The notes under the pieces were generated by a model that was not told where the DNA came from, did not search any database, and saw nothing but the letters and a program-made list of their open reading frames with translations. Below, in pieces: positions 1-8,315 of a stretch of DNA of 64,000 bases (position 1 is its first letter; every line of letters starts with the position of its first letter). Source of the stretch: Burkholderiales bacterium (GTDB taxonomy: Bacteria > Pseudomonadota > Gammaproteobacteria > Burkholderiales > SG8-41); the NCBI GenBank assembly GCA_019635015.1, contig JAHCAG010000003.1:123512-187511 (forward strand). The letters are read 5' to 3'. Position numbers and translations under genes: made by a program.

Positions 1-1017
1 CCTGCCGGCGCCATTGCCGATGTGCACCTGAAGGCCGCCTACCAGGACGTCGAGGCACTGCAGCAGCTCGCCGACAGCTGCGAGGCGGTGACCACCGAGT
101 TCGAGAACGTGCCCGCCGAGAGCCTGCGCTGGCTGGCGAAACACTGCGCCGTGCGTCCCGCCGGCGATGCGGTGGCGATCGCCCAGGACCGCATCCGCGA
201 AAAGGCCTTCGTCCGCTCCTGCGGCATCGAAGTCGCGCCTTATGCGGTCATCGAGAAAGAAAGCGACCTCGACACGGCCGATGCCGCGCTGTTTCCCGGC
301 ATCCTCAAACGCGCGCGTTTCGGCTACGACGGCAAGGGCCAGGCGCGGGTGGCGAATGTTGCCGAAGCGAAGAAAGCCTTCGCCGACATGGGCGCCGAAT
401 CCTGCGTGCTGGAACAGCGCATCGCGCTGAAATGTGAAATCTCTGCGGTGGTCGCGCGCGGCGCTGACGGCGTGGGCCGCGGTTTCCCGGTCGCCGAGAA
501 CCGCCACCGCAACGGCATCCTCGATGTCAGCATCGTGCCGGCACGGGTGACGCCGGAACTCGCGCAGCGCGCCGAGCAGTGGGCGCTGAAGATCGCCGAA
601 AAACTCGATTACTGCGGCGTGCTCGCAGTGGAGTTCTTCATCACCGAAGCCGGCGCGTTATTGGTGAACGAAATGGCGCCGCGCCCGCACAACAGCGGCC
701 ACTACACCATCGACGCCTGCGCCACTTCGCAATTCGAGCAGCAGGTGCGCACGCTCTGCGGCCTGCCGCTGGGCGACACCCGGCTGCTGGCGCCGGTGGT
801 GATGGTCAACCTGCTGGGCGAGGCCTGGCAGCGCGGCCAGCCGCAATGGGAGCGCGTGTTCCTCGCGCCCGAGGCCAAGCTGCATCTCTACGGCAAACAC
901 GAAGCCCGCGACGGCCGCAAGATGGGCCATTACACGATGCTCGGCGCCACCGCCGACGCGGCGCTGCAGAAGGCGCTGGTGGTGCGCAGCGCCTTGTATC
1001 CCGACTGGCACGATTGA
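1..1017 (+). CDS. purK: N5-carboxyaminoimidazole ribonucleotide synthase (5'-truncated by window edge)
   Basis: PurK is an ATP-grasp enzyme that makes N5-carboxyaminoimidazole ribonucleotide from AIR, ATP and bicarbonate in de novo purine synthesis, in the cytoplasm. The frame is open from base 1 with no start codon, so the first few dozen residues lie outside the window; 338 codons are present against a usual total of about 355-390. Visible family signatures are RFGYDGKGQ (ATP-binding loop), FPVAENRHRNG, and the C-terminal NEMAPRPHNSGHYT with DACATSQFEQ. Another purine gene, purC, lies 270 bp downstream on the same strand, which supports the call. The GTG at base 22 is an internal Val codon, not a start. 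Confidence 0.95.
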   Translation, partial: PAGAIADVHLKAAYQDVEALQQLADSCEAVTTEFENVPAESLRWLAKHCAVRPAGDAVAIAQDRIREKAFVRSCGIEVAPYAVIEKESDLDTADAALFPGILKRARFGYDGKGQARVANVAEAKKAFADMGAESCVLEQRIALKCEISAVVARGADGVGRGFPVAENRHRNGILDVSIVPARVTPELAQRAEQWALKIAEKLDYCGVLAVEFFITEAGALLVNEMAPRPHNSGHYTIDACATSQFEQQVRTLCGLPLGDTRLLAPVVMVNLLGEAWQRGQPQWERVFLAPEAKLHLYGKHEARDGRKMGHYTMLGATADAALQKALVVRSALYPDWHD

Positions 1018-1033
1018 CGCCAGGCTGCGCGCT

Positions 1034-1225
1034 GTGAAATCAAGGCCGCAATTGATTGTTTACTTGATTGGCATCGTTATTTTGGGATTGCTGTATGTTC
1101 CAGTGAAGTCGGCAGTCGAGGAACCTTGGTTGTTCGTTGTATTCGTCGGCATCTACTTGATTGCTTTACGGGTAATCGGGTTTTTAGTGATTAAGCGGCG
1201 CATGCAAGAAGATACGAAGACTTGA
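1034..1225 (+). CDS. small two-helix membrane protein, unknown
   Basis: A 63-residue frame starting at GTG, 16 bp after the purK stop. It encodes two hydrophobic stretches (about residues 7-23 and 31-53) separated by a short loop, and ends in a basic and acidic tail (KRRMQEDTKT). Its base composition is clearly more AT-rich than purK and purC on either side. No domain is recognised. Its position between two purine genes suggests co-transcription, but nothing in the sequence ties it to purine synthesis. It could be a real small membrane protein or a chance open frame in a spacer; the coherent helix-loop-helix hydrophobicity favours a gene. Confidence 0.45.
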   Translation: MKSRPQLIVYLIGIVILGLLYVPVKSAVEEPWLFVVFVGIYLIALRVIGFLVIKRRMQEDTKT

Positions 1226-1286
1226 TACTTAAAGGCGCGCTAAAGGTGCCTTGGAATTCAAACATTATTTCTGAACTGAGCCGCAG

Positions 1287-2174
1287 ATGAGCGACACCCC
1301 GCTGTACAAAACCGACCTTAAAAGCCTGCCCTTCCTGCATCGCGGCAAGGTGCGCGACCTCTACGCCGTCGGCGACGACAAGCTGCTGGTGGTGCAGAGC
1401 GACCGGCTCTCCGCCTTCGACGTGATCCTCGATGATCCGATTCCCGGCAAGGGCCGCGTGCTGACCGAGGTCTCGTATTTCTGGTTCGACAAACTCAAAC
1501 ACATCGTCCCCAACCACCTCACCGGCATCGACCCCGCGACCGTGGTCGCGCCGGAAGAACGCGCGCAGATCGCCGGCCGCGCGATGGTCGTGCACAAGTA
1601 CCAACCGCTGATGGTTGAAGCCGTCGTGCGCGGCTACCTCATCGGTTCGGGCTGGAATGATTACCAGAAGACCGGCGCGATCTGCGGCATCCAGCTGCCC
1701 GCGGGCCTCAAGCAGGCGGAACAACTCGCCGAACCGATTTTCACGCCGGCCTCGAAGGCGCCCGCCGGCCACCACGACGAGAACATCACCTACGAAGACG
1801 TCGTCGCGACCATCGGCGCCGCGAATACCGCGAAAGTGAAAGAGATTTCGATCCGGCTCTACACCGAAGCCGCAGCCTTCGCCGCCACCCGCGGCATCAT
1901 CATCGCCGACACCAAATTCGAATTCGGCACCGATGCCGCGGGCAACATCTTCCTGATCGACGAGGCGCTGACGCCGGATTCCTCGCGCTTCTGGCCTGCG
2001 TCTGAATATCGCACCGGCATCAGCCCGCCCAGTTTCGACAAGCAGTTCGTGCGCGACTGGCTGGAAACCCAGCCCTGGAACAAGAAGGCGCCCGCACCGC
2101 GGCTGCCCGCCGACGTGCTGGCGAAGACCGCGGAGAAATACCGCGAGGCCCAGCGCATGCTGACCGGCCGCTGA
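1287..2174 (+). CDS. purC: phosphoribosylaminoimidazole-succinocarboxamide synthase
   Basis: PurC (SAICAR synthetase) joins CAIR and aspartate with ATP in purine synthesis. At 295 residues it is the longer form, close to the yeast-type length and longer than the E. coli enzyme (about 237). Motifs seen: HRGKVRDLY near residue 19, SDRLSAFDV, a glycine-rich [21 protein letters not shown], and [13 protein letters not shown], which covers the aspartate and nucleotide sites. The ATG at 1287 precedes [14 protein letters not shown], the usual N-terminus of this form. The stop is one base before the dcd-like gene, so the two are very likely co-transcribed. Confidence 0.96.
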   Translation: MSDTPLYKTDLKSLPFLHRGKVRDLYAVGDDKLLVVQSDRLSAFDVILDDPIPGKGRVLTEVSYFWFDKLKHIVPNHLTGIDPATVVAPEERAQIAGRAMVVHKYQPLMVEAVVRGYLIGSGWNDYQKTGAICGIQLPAGLKQAEQLAEPIFTPASKAPAGHHDENITYEDVVATIGAANTAKVKEISIRLYTEAAAFAATRGIIIADTKFEFGTDAAGNIFLIDEALTPDSSRFWPASEYRTGISPPSFDKQFVRDWLETQPWNKKAPAPRLPADVLAKTAEKYREAQRMLTGR

Positions 2175-2175
2175 G

Positions 2176-3348
2176 ATGTCGACCACGCCCGGCAAGCTGT
2201 TTCCCGAAGGCGGCAAATCCGAAGCCGCTGCGGTCACCACCGGCATCCTGCCCGACCGCGACATCGCGCGCCTGATCGACGGCGGACGCATCAGCGCCGA
2301 AGGCGGCGTCGATCCCTCCCAGATCCAGCCGGCCAGCCTCGACCTGCGCCTGGGCGCCACCGCCTGGCGCGTGCGCGCGAGTTTCCTGCCGGGCAAGACC
2401 TCGACGGTGCAGGCCAAGATCGACCGCCTGCAGATGCACAAGATCGACCTGACGAAGCCGACGGTGCTGGAGAAAGGCTGCGTCTACATCGCCGAGCTGA
2501 TGGAAGAACTGAAGCTGCCCGCCGACATCGCCGGCAGCGCCAACCCGAAAAGCTCCACCGGCCGGCTCGACATTTTCACGCGCCTGATCACCGACGCCGG
2601 GGCCGAGTTCGAAGGTGTCGCCGCCGGTTACAAGGGCAAGCTCTATGTCGAGATCATGCCGCACACCTTCAGCGTGCTGGCACAGCAGGGCACGCGGCTG
2701 AACCAGATCCGTTTCATCCGCGGCAACCCGCCGCCCTCGGACGCCAAACTCACCGAACTCGACCAGACGCTGAAGCTGGTCTACAACGACAGCGACGGCC
2801 CGCTGCCGGCGATGATCAAGAACGGCTTGTGGGTGTCGGTCGACCTCGAAGGCGACGCCAGCCGCGGCATCATCGGTTACCGCGCGAAACACCATGCGCC
2901 GTTGATTGATCTCTCGAAGATCAATCATTACGACCCGCTCGATTTCTGGGAACCGATCCAGCGCAACGCCGACCGCTCGCTGGTGCTGAACCCGGACGAC
3001 TTCTACATCCTCGTGTCGCGCGAACGCGTGCGCATCCCCAACAGCTACGCCGCGTCGATGGTGCCCTACGACCCGTCCGTCGGCGAATTCCGCATTCACT
3101 ACGCCGGCTTCTTCGACCCCGGCTTCGGTTACGGCGCCAACAACCTGAAGGGCGCGCGCGCCGTGCTCGAAGTGCGCTCGCATGACGTGCCCTTCATGAT
3201 CGAACACGGCCAGGACGTCGGCCGCCTGATCTACGAACGCCTGCTCGGCGAGCCGGAAAGCATCTACGGTGTGACCATCGGCTCGAACTATCAGTCGCAG
3301 GGGCTGAAGCTGTCCAAGCAGTTCAAGCCGCTGGCGATGCCGGTCTAA
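2176..3348 (+). CDS. 2'-deoxycytidine 5'-triphosphate deaminase, long (tandem-domain) form
   Basis: This 390-residue protein belongs to the long dCTP-deaminase family, roughly twice the length of E. coli Dcd (about 193). The N-terminal half has the dUTPase/Dcd-fold signatures ASLDLRLG (about residue 55), NPKSSTGRLD (nucleotide-binding region) and the GKLYVEIMPHTF strand. The C-terminal half repeats the fold with SRERVRIPNSYAA, FRIHYAGFFDPGFGYG and ARAVLEVRSHDVPF. The expected role is deamination of dCTP to dUTP for dTMP supply. The start is one base after purC, so pyrimidine-deoxynucleotide and purine synthesis share an operon here. A strong palindromic terminator follows 30 bp after the stop. 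Confidence 0.88.
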   Translation: MSTTPGKLFPEGGKSEAAAVTTGILPDRDIARLIDGGRISAEGGVDPSQIQPASLDLRLGATAWRVRASFLPGKTSTVQAKIDRLQMHKIDLTKPTVLEKGCVYIAELMEELKLPADIAGSANPKSSTGRLDIFTRLITDAGAEFEGVAAGYKGKLYVEIMPHTFSVLAQQGTRLNQIRFIRGNPPPSDAKLTELDQTLKLVYNDSDGPLPAMIKNGLWVSVDLEGDASRGIIGYRAKHHAPLIDLSKINHYDPLDFWEPIQRNADRSLVLNPDDFYILVSRERVRIPNSYAASMVPYDPSVGEFRIHYAGFFDPGFGYGANNLKGARAVLEVRSHDVPFMIEHGQDVGRLIYERLLGEPESIYGVTIGSNYQSQGLKLSKQFKPLAMPV

Positions 3349-3378
3349 CCCGTCAGCCCGCGGGCGTGCTGACAACAG

Positions 3379-3407
3379 AAAGGCGCTGATTGCAATCAGC
3401 GCCTTTT
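3379..3407. terminator. bidirectional intrinsic terminator
   Basis: A perfect 13-bp inverted repeat (AAAGGCGCTGATT with its complement) closes a 2-nt loop. A-rich and T-rich ends provide the U-tract on either strand. It sits between two convergent genes, the dCTP deaminase (+) and the glutaredoxin-like gene (-), and can end transcription from both sides. Confidence 0.9.
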
Positions 3408-3425
3408 GTCATTGCAGCGGCGGAA

Positions 3426-3662
3426 TCAGCGCAACGCGTCGATCGAAGCGCCGAAGTTGATGTGGAAGGGCGCGCCGTCGAGCACCAGCGCCGGCACCGA
3501 CTTCACGCCGGCGGCGTCGGCGTCCTTCAGCCGCGCCTTGTTCTGGCCCAGGTGCACGACCTCGACCTCGTATTTCGCCGGATCGATGGCCATCGCGACA
3601 TTGCGTTCGGCATCGATGCACACGGGGCATCCGGCGTGATAAAACACGGCTTTGCTTTTCAT
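3426..3662 (-). CDS. glutaredoxin/thioredoxin-fold protein with CPVC motif
   Basis: A 78-residue protein beginning MKSKAVFYHAG, with a CPVC redox motif at residues 12-15 and a cis-proline segment (SVPALVLDG) further on, which together define a minimal thioredoxin/glutaredoxin fold. The start at 3662 is preferred over an upstream in-frame start at 3743 because AAGGAGA lies about 8 bases before it and the extra residues would be Arg/Pro-rich non-family sequence. The gene is divergent from an HxlR-family regulator 122 bp away, a common pairing for thiol or redox responses. The partner and substrate are unknown. Confidence 0.75.
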   Translation of the reverse strand: MKSKAVFYHAGCPVCIDAERNVAMAIDPAKYEVEVVHLGQNKARLKDADAAGVKSVPALVLDGAPFHINFGASIDALR

Positions 3663-3784
3663 GCGGGTCTCCTTGGAGGGTGGTTTTGTGCGACAGGCAC
3701 GCCGCCATCCTGGACCGCCGCGACGCGCGGCAACAGCAGGCACCTTCCGGAACCCCGGGCACTTTTTGGTGTAAATCGGCGAAT

Positions 3785-4117
3785 ATGAACGCGAAAAAAA
3801 ATCTGTCCGCAGCCTCCGAATACCGCCAGCTTGAGGATGTGGTCGGTTGCAAATGGTCGGTGTCGGTGCTGCAGGCGGTGGGTTCCGGCATCACGCGGCC
3901 CGGCGCGCTGGAACGCCATATCGCCGGCATCTCGACCAAGGTGCTGTCGGAACGCCTGCGCAAACTCACGCGGTACGGCCTGCTCGACAAGCAGGTGTAT
4001 GCCGAGGTGCCGCCGCGCACCGAGTACGCGCTGACGGCATACGGGCAGAAGCTGCTGCGCATCATCAGCCAGATCCGCTCCCTCGACGAGGCCATCCGGA
4101 AACCCGGCGAGCGCTGA
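3785..4117 (+). CDS. HxlR-family winged-helix transcriptional regulator
   Basis: A 110-residue MarR-like winged-helix protein of the HxlR type. The helix-turn-helix region covers GCKWSVSVLQAV, the family 'KW..lIL' segment, and RPGALERHIAGISTKVLSERLRKL (split here for length: residues about 40-65), followed by the wing GLLDKQVYAEVPPRTEYALT. One Cys (about residue 23) sits at the position where redox-sensing HxlR proteins often carry one. The ATG at 3785 is chosen because the family starts shortly before this Cys. The gene is divergent from the CPVC protein and probably controls it, itself, or both. Confidence 0.8.
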   Translation: MNAKKNLSAASEYRQLEDVVGCKWSVSVLQAVGSGITRPGALERHIAGISTKVLSERLRKLTRYGLLDKQVYAEVPPRTEYALTAYGQKLLRIISQIRSLDEAIRKPGER

Positions 4118-4128
4118 TACGATTGATG

Positions 4129-4160
4129 TAAGTATCTGTTTTTATTGATATTTTTATTGT
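4129..4160 (+). promoter_or_regulatory. AT-rich leader motif, copy 1
   Basis: TAAGTATCTGTTTTTATTGA starts here, about 50 bp before the Sua5-type gene, and continues AT-rich to 4160. It matches copies at 22470, 29329 (minus strand), 37039 and 51834 in otherwise GC-rich surroundings. Its function is unknown. Confidence 0.4.
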
Positions 4161-4179
4161 TCTGCGAGATACTCGCGAG

Positions 4180-5157
4180 ATGACGCATCCCGCATCAGAA
4201 ACCGACATCACCCACGCCGCCGCGCAACTCAAGGCCGGCGAACTCGTCGCATTCCCCACCGAAACCGTCTACGGCCTCGGCGCCGACGCATCCAATGCCG
4301 ATGCCGTGCGCAAGATCTACGCCGCCAAGGGCCGCCCCTCGAACCATCCGCTGATCGTGCACATCGCCGATGCCGTGCAGCTCGCCAACTGGGCGCACGA
4401 CATCCCGCCGGCCGCGCATGTACTCGCAAAAAAATTCTGGCCCGGCCCGCTGACGCTGGTGCTCAAGCGCAATCCGAAAGTGCCCGATGCCGTCACCGGC
4501 GGCCAGGACACCGTCGCGATCCGCGTGCCTTCGCATCCTGTCGCGCAGGCGCTGCTGCGTGAATTCGGCGGCGGTGTGGCTGCACCGTCAGCCAACCGTT
4601 TCGGCCGCGTCTCGGCCACCACGGCGGCGCATGTGCGCGAGGAATTCGGCGACAGCGTCGCCTGCGTGCTCGACGGCGGTGCTGCGGATGTCGGCATCGA
4701 ATCCACTATCGTCGATTGTTCGCGCGCAACACCCAGCCTGCTGCGCCCCGGCTGGATCACACCGCAGCAGCTCGAAGCCGCGCTCGGTGCGCCGCTGGCC
4801 GCAGCCGATGCCGATGCGCCGCGCGTCTCCGGCACGCTGGAAAAACACTACTCGCCGCAGACCCCGGTGATGCTGATGGAAGGTGATCTGATCGTCGAAC
4901 TTGCACACAGCCTGACGCGCCAGGGGAAACGTGTCGCGGTGCTGGCGCGGACTGCGCTGCGGCCACTGATTGAAAACATCGTGTGGCGGGCTGCGCCGGC
5001 GGATGCGGCGGGTTATGCGCATGACCTGTATGCCAATCTGCGCGAGCTGGATCAGGCGGGCTGTGATGCGATCCTGGTGGAGCAGCCGCCGGAGGTGGCG
5101 GAGTGGTTTGCGATACGGGATCGGTTGGGGCGGGCTGCGGCGGGATCAGGGCAGTAA
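4180..5157 (+). CDS. L-threonylcarbamoyladenylate synthase, Sua5 type
   Basis: This 325-residue protein makes threonylcarbamoyl-AMP from threonine, bicarbonate and ATP, the first step of the t6A37 modification of ANN-decoding tRNAs. The N-terminal YrdC domain (about residues 10-195) shows AFPTETVYGLGADA, KGRPSNHPLIVH, PSANRFGRVSATTA and GIESTIVDCS. A second C-terminal Sua5 domain (about 215-320) starts at the linker SGTLEKHYSPQTP. Two domains distinguish Sua5 from the shorter TsaC. The start ATG precedes TDITHAAAQLKAGELVAFPTE, the usual family beginning. It stands alone between the HxlR gene and the AT-rich island. Confidence 0.93.
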   Translation: MTHPASETDITHAAAQLKAGELVAFPTETVYGLGADASNADAVRKIYAAKGRPSNHPLIVHIADAVQLANWAHDIPPAAHVLAKKFWPGPLTLVLKRNPKVPDAVTGGQDTVAIRVPSHPVAQALLREFGGGVAAPSANRFGRVSATTAAHVREEFGDSVACVLDGGAADVGIESTIVDCSRATPSLLRPGWITPQQLEAALGAPLAAADADAPRVSGTLEKHYSPQTPVMLMEGDLIVELAHSLTRQGKRVAVLARTALRPLIENIVWRAAPADAAGYAHDLYANLRELDQAGCDAILVEQPPEVAEWFAIRDRLGRAAAGSGQ

Positions 5158-5288
5158 TGAACTAAAGTGTGTTGTTAGGGTAAGAAAATGCTGAGACTTG
5201 TTACATTTTCGCTCCAAGTAATTCCATCTCCACATTAATCGTCCCTGCGTTATCATAGCAAAATTAAAAATCGTTTTATCAAATTGTC

Positions 5289-6032
5289 GTGGAAAAACAG
5301 CCAATTAAGCTTCAACAAGATCCGATTTTCGAGGCCGTTTTTGAAATGCGGTTTTCGATTGAGTCTGATCAAGTCGCAGACCTTATTCCTGGAATCGTAT
5401 TTCCACGGTTGCGAAAAGATTTTCCAAAAACCGAAGCGCTTCCCATTGCGCAGATACCGAAGGTTATCCGCGATCAAAATCCAGAGCTCAGGTATCAAGC
5501 ATCTCGGCGTCTCATTGGTGGGCGACTCATAATTTCGTTGGGAGATCGAGTCGCGGCTGTTTCTTGCGTTAAACCATATATTGGGTGGGGCGAGTTCCAG
5601 CCTGTAATCTTACGGCTAGTTGGTTTGCTGAGAGAGGCCGCTCTTATCAAAGAGGTCGAACGCTTTTCCCTAAAGTATTCCAATATGCTGTCTGGCGGAA
5701 ACCCAAAAGAACAGTTTGCCCATACTCGATTTGCAGCTACGTTGGCGGAAACCAACTTAGTCGAGCAATTAACGCAAATAAGGACAGAATTTAACGAAGG
5801 AGGGTTCGTTAATATTGTGGAGCTTGCGGCAAATGCAATTGCGAAGCATCCATCTGGATCCATCATGAATGGGTTATTGTTAAGCATTGATACTATTTGC
5901 AATAGCCCGGTCGATTTTTGGAATAATGCCGAAGTCCTATTGAAAAATGCACATGAAGTAGAGAAAACAATTTTTTTCCGAGCACTAACAAAAGAAGCAA
6001 TAAACGCACTCCAGCCTAAATGGGGTACTTGA
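5289..6032 (+). CDS. TIGR04255-like protein, gene 1 of an AT-rich three-gene cassette
   Basis: A 247-residue protein from a GTG start. The opening (PIFEAVFEMRFSIES) matches the start I associate with the sporadically distributed TIGR04255 family, whose function is unknown. The central part contains paired beta-strand-like segments (GGRLIISLGDRVAAVSC, GWGEFQPVILRLVGLL) and the C-terminus is FWNNAEVLLKNAHEVEKTIF, predicted helical. No signal peptide or membrane segment is seen. It is separated by one base from the next gene. Base use is markedly AT-rich with codons (aaa, aat, att) rare in neighbours, which suggests acquisition by transfer. The family assignment is from memory of the motif and should be confirmed. 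Confidence 0.6.
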   Translation: MEKQPIKLQQDPIFEAVFEMRFSIESDQVADLIPGIVFPRLRKDFPKTEALPIAQIPKVIRDQNPELRYQASRRLIGGRLIISLGDRVAAVSCVKPYIGWGEFQPVILRLVGLLREAALIKEVERFSLKYSNMLSGGNPKEQFAHTRFAATLAETNLVEQLTQIRTEFNEGGFVNIVELAANAIAKHPSGSIMNGLLLSIDTICNSPVDFWNNAEVLLKNAHEVEKTIFFRALTKEAINALQPKWGT

Positions 6033-6033
6033 A

Positions 6034-6585
6034 ATGAGTGGTCATGTTGCGATTTTGGATCAGAGGGTAACAACTTCCGGAACAATGACTCTCACGGCGC
6101 TTCAGGGGATACTTGCGGCAACAATGACATCAAGCGTCGTTGCAAGTGACTTTGTTGCGTCGGATATCCCGGCTATTTATAAATACCAAGCGATAGAAAG
6201 CCCGTTTCAAGCGACAAATTCTCCCACGATGCTCGCTGGTTCCAGTGGGGACGCAGGCGATCGACTAGAGTCTTTGATAAAAGACATAAAAATGCTTCCC
6301 AGCGATTGGGATGGCTACGGTGCCCAACCGATATCGCAAAGATCCGTTGACTATGCCTTGTCGTTTGCAAATGCTTTCAGAGAAATTGCCCAAACATTTG
6401 AACCCTATCCGGAAACTGATGGCACTATCTCTCTAGAAAATCGCTGGGGAAGAAATGCCGCATATTTGAATTTTTCAAATGCAGGGGAAATCGCTTATGT
6501 ATTGCAGACAACGACAGGGGTTCATCGAGGGCGAAATTTTGATCAAATAGCCGTGAAAAAATTGCTGAATGCTATTTACTTTTAA
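6034..6585 (+). CDS. unknown protein with WDGYGA motif, gene 2 of cassette
   Basis: A 183-residue protein starting one base after gene 1. The N-terminal third is Ser/Thr/Ala-rich and of low complexity. The C-terminal two thirds begin LIKDIKMLPSDWDGYGAQPI (about residues 80-99) and continue with a helix (YALSFANAFREIAQTF) and strands ending YVLQTTTGVHRGRNFD. The WDGYGA segment recurs in uncharacterised proteins found near genes of the TIGR04255 kind, as far as I recall; I assign no function. The next gene overlaps its end by 17 bp, so the three genes are translated as a unit. Confidence 0.55.
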   Translation: MSGHVAILDQRVTTSGTMTLTALQGILAATMTSSVVASDFVASDIPAIYKYQAIESPFQATNSPTMLAGSSGDAGDRLESLIKDIKMLPSDWDGYGAQPISQRSVDYALSFANAFREIAQTFEPYPETDGTISLENRWGRNAAYLNFSNAGEIAYVLQTTTGVHRGRNFDQIAVKKLLNAIYF

Positions 6586-7060
6586 AGCATGGGCGCAATA
6601 TTTTGCGTTCTCAATAAACTCTTTATTGATTCGATGGCGACTTCCATGGCATGTGCCAAACAGCGAAGGTATTGCAAGGGAAATATTTAGTTCAAGGTGC
6701 TATAGGGCCGATGGAAGAGTTGTTCCCAATGCGTTTGGTTTTAACCGTGCCAAAGATAATGCGTTCTCTGTCAATAGGATTTCGCTGGCGCCAGAGGCGT
6801 TTTTTCAGTATTTGGGTTTAAAGCACGCTAAACGACGGAAACTTACTTTCCACGGGTCAGCTCAACTTACAGCCCAAAATATTCGTAGTGTTGTGATGGA
6901 TGATCTGTGGGGTGCGAACGTGCTTGGTTCCCCAACCAAAGAAAACCCTTTTCATGCAGATATTCCATACCCGCCGGATCATGGTCGAGATTACGATATG
7001 GCTGTACAAATTCAGTTGGCTAATTTGTCTGTTTTTCAGCCATATCGAAACGCGAAGTAG
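6569..7060 (+). CDS. unknown protein, gene 3 of cassette
   Basis: A 163-residue protein starting inside the end of gene 2 (17-bp overlap). The N-terminus is aromatic and basic (MLFTFKAWAQYF). The middle has RVVPNAFGFNRAKDNAFSVN and ISLAPEAFFQYLGL, and the C-terminus SPTKENPFHADIPYPPDHGRD with a likely amphipathic final helix. The repeated His, Asp and Asn residues (NPFHAD, PPDHGRD) could form a metal or nuclease-like site, but this is speculation. No known domain is recognised. It shares the AT-rich codon use of the two preceding genes and closes the cassette. Confidence 0.5.
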   Translation: MLFTFKAWAQYFAFSINSLLIRWRLPWHVPNSEGIAREIFSSRCYRADGRVVPNAFGFNRAKDNAFSVNRISLAPEAFFQYLGLKHAKRRKLTFHGSAQLTAQNIRSVVMDDLWGANVLGSPTKENPFHADIPYPPDHGRDYDMAVQIQLANLSVFQPYRNAK

Positions 7061-7218
7061 CAAAACAGGGTATCAGCACAAAAATTTTCCTTGAAATCTT
7101 TTCGAGGTATGAAAAGTTTATTAGGGCGATGTATTTCTTCCAGCCCGACAAATTCAAGTGAAATTTTTTGGCAGTAAACGCGATCTCTTGAATCAATAAA
7201 AAGCATGAGGTGGTATTT

Positions 7219-8175
7219 ATGCGCCGCATTTTGCTGAACTGCATGGTTGCGGTAACCACACTCGCGATTGCCGTAGCCCAAGCCCAAACATACCCCGTCA
7301 AACCCATCCGCATCATCTCCCCCTATACCGCCGGCGGCCTCGGTGACTTGGTTCCCCGTGCCATCGGTGTTGGCTTGACCGAAAGCCTGGGCCAGCAGGT
7401 CCTTGTTGAAAACCGCCCCGGCGCATCGCAGGCCATCGGCATGCAGCTCGTGGCGAGATCGCCGGCCGATGGTTACACGCTGGTTTACGGCAGCGTGACC
7501 AGTCTCGCGATCAATCCGGCGGTGACCAAGGATCTGCCTTATGACCCGGTCAAGGATTTCGCGCCGCTGTCGCTGTGTGTGACCACGCCGTTGTTCTTGG
7601 TCACGCATCCCTCGGTGCCGGCGAAAAACGTCAAGGAGCTGATCGCGCTGGCGAAACGCCAGCCGGGCAAACTGACCTTCGCATCGGGCGGCAACGGCTC
7701 GTCGAATCATCTGGCCGGTGAACTGCTGAAACTGCTCGCGGGCGTGGATCTGCTGCATGTGCCGTACAAGGGCGCGGGGCCGGCGATGATTGATGTGATG
7801 GCGGGGCATGTGGACATGATGCTCGGTGCGGCCGGGCTGGCCGAGGCGCGTGCCGGTCGGGTGAAGGTGCTGGGGGTAACCAGCGCCAAACGCGCATCGG
7901 CCGCGCCGGATCTGCCGACGCTGGCGGAGGCGGGTGTGAAGGGTTATGAATCGACGATCTGGTTCGGCCTGCTGGCGCCGGCCGGGACACCGCAACCCAT
8001 CGTCAATCGGCTGTCGCAGGAGATCGGCAAGGTGCTGCAGCAGAAAGCGCTGCGGGATCGTTTTAATACCGTGGATCTGACGCCGACGACGCCGGAGGGA
8101 TTTGCGGCGCATATCCAGCGCGAGATTCCGAAGTGGCGGCGGGTGGTGACTGAGGCGAAGATTTCGGCGCTTTGA
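7219..8175 (+). CDS. tripartite tricarboxylate transporter (TctC/Bug) solute-binding protein
   Basis: A 318-residue periplasmic binding protein with a Sec signal peptide (MRRILLNCMVAVTTLAIAVA, cleavage after AQA). Family features follow: YPVKPIRIISPYTAGG, VENRPGASQAIGMQ, ARSPADGYTLVYG, and HVPYKGAGPAMIDVMAGHVD. Such proteins bind carboxylates or small aromatic acids and usually feed TctAB permeases, which are absent here. The ATG at 7219 is preferred to a GTG at 7210 because GAGG lies 8 bases before it. It marks the return to high GC after the AT-rich cassette. The following flavin monooxygenase suggests an aromatic acid ligand, but that is inference. Confidence 0.9.
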   Translation: MRRILLNCMVAVTTLAIAVAQAQTYPVKPIRIISPYTAGGLGDLVPRAIGVGLTESLGQQVLVENRPGASQAIGMQLVARSPADGYTLVYGSVTSLAINPAVTKDLPYDPVKDFAPLSLCVTTPLFLVTHPSVPAKNVKELIALAKRQPGKLTFASGGNGSSNHLAGELLKLLAGVDLLHVPYKGAGPAMIDVMAGHVDMMLGAAGLAEARAGRVKVLGVTSAKRASAAPDLPTLAEAGVKGYESTIWFGLLAPAGTPQPIVNRLSQEIGKVLQQKALRDRFNTVDLTPTTPEGFAAHIQREIPKWRRVVTEAKISAL

Positions 8176-8283
8176 TTGCGCTTGCGTGGCTTCACGGCTT
8201 CGCTTCACGTGTGACCTTGGCTGTAGCCCCTCTGCTTCGCTTCAAGTGTTCCCTTGTCCCCGAAGCGGGGCGAGGGGATACTT

Positions 8284-8315
8284 AAGTGTAAATATTTGAT
8301 TATATTGACTATTTT
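8284..8315 (+). promoter_or_regulatory. AT-rich leader motif, diverged copy 2
   Basis: AAGTGTAAATATTTGATTAT followed by ATTGACTATTTT runs up to the ATG of the flavin monooxygenase. It resembles the AAGTATTTGTTTTTATTGAT motif with a short insertion. The similarity is weaker than for the other copies. Confidence 0.25.

Noticed and set aside
3680..3784. Longer start for the HxlR-type regulator
   Set aside because: The upstream residues overlap the divergent glutaredoxin-like promoter and are not family-like; the ATG at 3785 suits the HxlR N-terminus.
8255..8280. CCCCGAAGCGGGG hairpin as terminator
   Set aside because: No T-run follows and the stem is part of a repeat-like stretch before the monooxygenase gene; function is not supported.
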